DNA from: JAAETI01 sp964195945
GTDB taxonomy: Bacteria; Actinomycetota; Acidimicrobiia; Spongiisociales; UBA5794
NCBI GenBank assembly: GCA_964195945.1
Contig: CAXMRC010000136.1
Location: 1 to 7,869 of the forward strand
Direction: 5' to 3'
DNA: 7,869 nucleotides
The first letter of the stretch is position 1. Each line of letters opens with the position of its first letter. Positions 6,958 to 7,869 of this stretch are shown in pieces. A model generated the notes under the pieces. The model did no database searches and was not told where the DNA came from. It saw nothing but the letters and a program-made list of their open reading frames with translations. The translations under genes and the position numbers were made by a program.

Positions 6958-7434
6958 TCAGAAGTCGAACGGGACGAGCTCCCCATTGTTCTGAATCAGC
7001 ATGACGGGTTGTGATTCCCAGCTGTCCTGATCGCCGCCCATCCCCGGCGAATCTCCAGGCATACCAGGCAGGGCCAATCCGATCGCGTCGGGCCGTGCGG
7101 CGAGCAGCGCATTTATCGCACCCGCCGGTACGTGGCCTTCTATCACGTACCCATCGGTGAGGGCAGTGTGACAAGACGAAGCTTCAACCGGGACTCCGTG
7201 TTCGGCTTTGAACTCAACCAGCCGGCGATCTTCCGTCAAATCGACGACAGCTCCAAGATCTTGTAGGTACCCGACCCACCCTGAGCAACACCCTCAGCCA
7301 GGGGCCTGATGGACAACAAAACTTACCCCCGCAAGGCTGGAACCTCCAGACTGAACGGCGACCGTAGCGCTAGAGCCTTCGCCACATGATGCTACGAGAA
7401 GCGCCAGCAAGACCATGATCAGACGTCGTCCCAT
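6958..7434 (-). CDS. DUF411 (COG3019) lipoprotein with in-frame TGA at the first Cys of CGCC; candidate selenoprotein
   Basis: Read through one TGA, the frame gives 158 residues from the ATG at 7434 to the TGA stop at 6960-6958. A lipoprotein signal peptide comes first: MGRRL, a hydrophobic core, and a lipobox LVASC with C17, then a Ser/Gly-rich linker. From about residue 38 it matches DUF411, a predicted metal-binding or thioredoxin-like family. The stretch is VVHQAPG-TGA-GCC-SGWVGYL, where the family has CGCCxxWxxxL. The TGA is codon 47 (7296-7294). Later family motifs are intact: KAEHGVP (76-82), SSCHT (86-90), YVIEGHVPA (96-104), RPDAIGLALPGMP (114-126) and SPGM (129-132). Homology on both sides of the TGA in one frame, with no other lesion, favours selenocysteine. 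A point nonsense mutation or sequencing error remains possible. The ribosome binding site is weak, and no selenium genes are in the window. The exported protein may handle copper or a thiol redox reaction; that is inference. Confidence 0.8.
7263..7279 (-). promoter_or_regulatory. SECIS-like stem-loop downstream of the in-frame TGA
   Basis: In the mRNA, GUGGGU (7279-7274) pairs with ACCUAC (7268-7263) in six consecutive pairs, one of them G-U. The apical loop is CGGGU, with G at its second position. The loop begins 20 nt after the UGA. Known bacterial SECIS elements have a short apical loop with a G in the first two positions, roughly 16-37 nt after the UGA, so this fits. A four-pair outer stem (GCUC at 7286-7283 with a downstream GAGC) could close it further. 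A six-pair stem is modest in GC-rich sequence, so this supports but does not prove Sec insertion. Confidence 0.5.
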
Positions 7435-7522
7435 GAGACGATCTTAGCCAAGCAGTAATCGAATACTTAAATCTGTACTCAAACTCTGCGCAATTACTAC
7501 TGCGGGGTCCTTTCTGGATATC

Positions 7523-7538
7523 ACCCCCGACCGGGGGT
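7523..7538 (-). terminator. GC-rich hairpin between the edge gene and the DUF411 gene
   Basis: ACCCCC and GGGGGT form a perfect six-pair stem around GACC, starting 14 bases past the stop of the rightmost gene. There is no U tract after it on the minus strand, so it would be a weak or U-less terminator. The rest of the gap (7435-7522) is AT-richer and should hold the DUF411 promoter; no clear -35/-10 pair was found. Confidence 0.35.
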
Positions 7539-7552
7539 CTAATTGCCGGCTA

Positions 7553-7869
7553 TCAAGCGAACGGCGGTGCCGCGTTTGGGTTCCACGGATCTGGGGCCTC
7601 GTCCCGGATGTCTGCTGCAGAAATCCCTTCTGCAACCAGCGTGACCGAAGCCGTAATCGGGAGCCCGTCGACAACCCACAGTTGACCTTGCCCGCAGCCA
7701 CTGTCGGCGGTGGTGGTAGCCAGGACCGGCAGCCCTCTCCCCCGGAAGAAACCGACGGCCGCCCCGGGAATACCGTCTGCGGCAACAACACCGTCCATGA
7801 ACAGCGCCGATGTCGCCCCAGCGCAGCTGCCCTCCGTAAGCACGATCCAATCCGAATGGGCGGGGTGGA
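7553..7869 (-). CDS. Unrecognised protein, C-terminal part (runs off the right edge)
   Basis: The frame is open from the window edge (first full codon at 7867) to a TGA at 7555-7553, giving 105 visible residues. The start lies outside the window. I do not recognise a family. The segment is rich in Gly and Ala, with Cys residues in EGSCAG and DSGCGQGQ that could form a disulfide, and it ends in a Pro-rich tail (DPWNPNAAPPFA). It has no evident membrane segment. Composition and cysteines would suit a secreted or lipoprotein domain, like its neighbour DUF411, but this is a guess. The other open frame covering the same stretch is Arg-rich and looks like a shadow. Confidence 0.6.
   Translation of the reverse strand, partial: HPAHSDWIVLTEGSCAGATSALFMDGVVAADGIPGAAVGFFRGRGLPVLATTTADSGCGQGQLWVVDGLPITASVTLVAEGISAADIRDEAPDPWNPNAAPPFA

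Noticed and set aside
6958..7239. A 93-aa gene starting at the TTG at 7239
   Set aside because: It would start in the middle of the DUF411 domain, without the CGCC motif or signal peptide. The frame continues upstream to a natural lipoprotein start, with only the TGA between.
7294..7296. TGA read as Trp or Gly by a variant genetic code
   Set aside because: TGA is the normal stop of the large-subunit, small-subunit, Gfo/Idh, VOC and edge genes and of the DUF411 gene itself. The family needs Cys here, not Trp or Gly.
7282..7296. Hairpin UGAG/CUCA that includes the TGA itself
   Set aside because: It has only four pairs, and the UGA would be in the stem. It does not resemble a SECIS, though it may compete with the better stem-loop.
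1..7869. CRISPR array, insertion sequence, tRNA or attachment site
   Set aside because: I saw no regularly spaced repeats, transposase motifs, terminal inverted repeats or tRNA cloverleaf anywhere in the window.

Overview
The window is bacterial DNA of moderately high GC. Every gene I can support lies on the minus strand, so it reads from the right edge to the left. The gene families and the TTGACG-type promoters would fit an actinobacterium, a chloroflexotan or a similar uncultured lineage. No rRNA, tRNA or other marker is present, so the taxon is not determined.

Right end, about 6958-7869. A protein cut by the window edge (C-terminus only, unrecognised) is followed by the most interesting gene. 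At 6958-7434 there is a DUF411 (COG3019) lipoprotein whose reading frame is open from an ATG, through a lipobox, to the DUF411 C-terminus, except for one in-frame TGA. That TGA sits exactly where the family has the first Cys of its Cys-Gly-Cys-Cys motif. A SECIS-like stem-loop with a GG-containing apical loop starts 14 nt after it. The best reading is a selenoprotein with a Sec-Gly-Cys-Cys site; the alternatives are a one-base nonsense mutation or a sequencing error. A standard gene caller would see only a 93-aa fragment from a TTG start and would miss the signal peptide and redox motif.

Middle, 2738-6801. A tightly packed operon encodes a VOC-fold protein and the three subunits of a molybdenum hydroxylase of the xanthine/CO dehydrogenase family: FAD subunit, 2x[2Fe-2S] subunit and molybdopterin subunit. 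The junctions are 19 bp, TAATG and ATGA. Substrate unknown.

Left, 1-2620. A Gfo/Idh/MocA NAD(P)-dependent oxidoreductase ends in a very strong stem-loop terminator. After about 450 bp comes a gene that I read as the N-terminal part of a PEP-utilising enzyme family protein, running off the left edge.

The three transcription units from the VOC gene leftward (VOC plus hydroxylase, Gfo/Idh, PEP-utilising) each carry the same 13-bp operator-like sequence, consensus KATCGATTAWCGR on the minus strand. In two of them it sits at or next to the -10 of a TTGACG-N18-TATT(C/A)T promoter. This suggests one small regulon, probably a catabolic pathway in which a substrate is hydroxylated by the Mo enzyme and processed by the VOC, Gfo/Idh and PEP-utilising proteins. 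The regulator is not in the window. The DUF411 gene lacks this operator and appears unrelated to that pathway.
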